Shown here: piece after piece, positions 63,886 through 64,000 of the stretch | Position numbering within the stretch: the first letter of the stretch is position 1 | How the letters are laid out: each line of letters opens with the position of its first letter | Source: an uncultured Microbulbifer sp. | GTDB taxonomy: Bacteria > Pseudomonadota > Gammaproteobacteria > Pseudomonadales > Cellvibrionaceae | Reading direction: 5' to 3' | Assembly: GCF_947498635.1 (NCBI RefSeq) | Contig: NZ_CANMKV010000005.1 | Span: 90,993 to 154,992 of the forward strand | DNA: 64,000 nucleotides | Program-made: the position numbers and the translations under genes | Notes under the pieces: model-generated | The model's database searches: none | Told to the model about the DNA's origin: nothing | The model's input: the letters and a program-made list of their open reading frames with translations, nothing else

Positions 63886-64000
63886 TATAGGCCGGTAAAA
63901 CACAATTTATGTTCTCCTTTCAATTTTAACGAAGACATGTACTTTGCGCATGGATGCCTCAGTACATGTGGCCATTTAAAATATTTACTTTCTGTTTTTA
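63886..64000. other. chromosomal flank beyond the transposon, no gene visible
   Basis: The 115 A+T-rich bases contain a perfect 9-bp inverted repeat (ACATGTACT 63935-63943, AGTACATGT 63961-63969). They do not start parC. The stretch may be intergenic DNA or part of another island. Confidence 0.5.

Noticed and set aside
1..64000. tRNA or rRNA genes
   Set aside because: No tRNA-like cloverleaf or rRNA sequence was noticed; a dedicated scan would be needed to exclude small ones.

Overview
The window looks like chromosomal DNA of a marine gammaproteobacterium, most like a Microbulbifer/Cellvibrionales relative. This is inferred from gene content and order (DUF3450-TtpC-ExbB-ExbD-TonB-TPR operon; glnE-ilvE-ugd-waaA; nudF-yqiB-cpdA-yqiA-parE), not from a marker gene.

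Bases 1-39687 are ordinary core genome. From left to right they hold: a TonB2-type energy-transduction operon (1-5174) with a second stand-alone tonB (5402-6052); ilvD, argA, argE and a DMT permease on the minus strand (6100-11489); a Pit phosphate transporter with its DUF47 partner (11754-13716); a solitary GspE/PilB-type ATPase, glnE and ilvE (13860-19566); an envelope polysaccharide block (ugd, ELM1-like protein, YrbL-like kinase, glycosyltransferase, waaA; 19678-25328); tolC; a LetA/LetB-type lipid transport operon with two single-domain LetA proteins and a six-MCE-domain LetB; two more glycosyltransferases; and the cluster nudF-DUF1249-cpdA-lipoprotein-yqiA-parE.

Bases 39690-63880 are one complete Tn7-like transposon of 24,191 bp, inserted directly behind parE. 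Both ends read TGTAAAT inward, both carry arrays of about 21-bp TnsB-type sites, and a 5-bp target duplication (TAATC, containing the parE stop codon) flanks the element. It encodes TnsA, TnsB (split by a +1 frameshift just after the last catalytic residue), TnsC, a short TniQ in the same operon, and a long TnsD-like TniQ protein at the far end, probably the parE-site selector. No TnsE and no CRISPR array were seen.

The cargo lies in two blocks. The left block (39828-42834) holds an XRE regulator, a two-helix membrane protein and a protein I read as a distant Tus (replication-fork-arrest) homologue, with two candidate Ter-like sites, one of them in the divergent control region of this operon. 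It also holds a candidate small RNA of about 64 nt just upstream of tnsA. The right block (47650-62084) is a defence island: a WYL regulator with a perfect palindromic operator, a type I restriction-modification system with two accessory genes (DUF4268 nuclease-like and Schlafen/AlbA_2), an unrecognised two-gene module, and a decayed helicase fragment.

The last 115 bases after the right end carry no recognisable gene. parC, which often follows parE, is not in the window.
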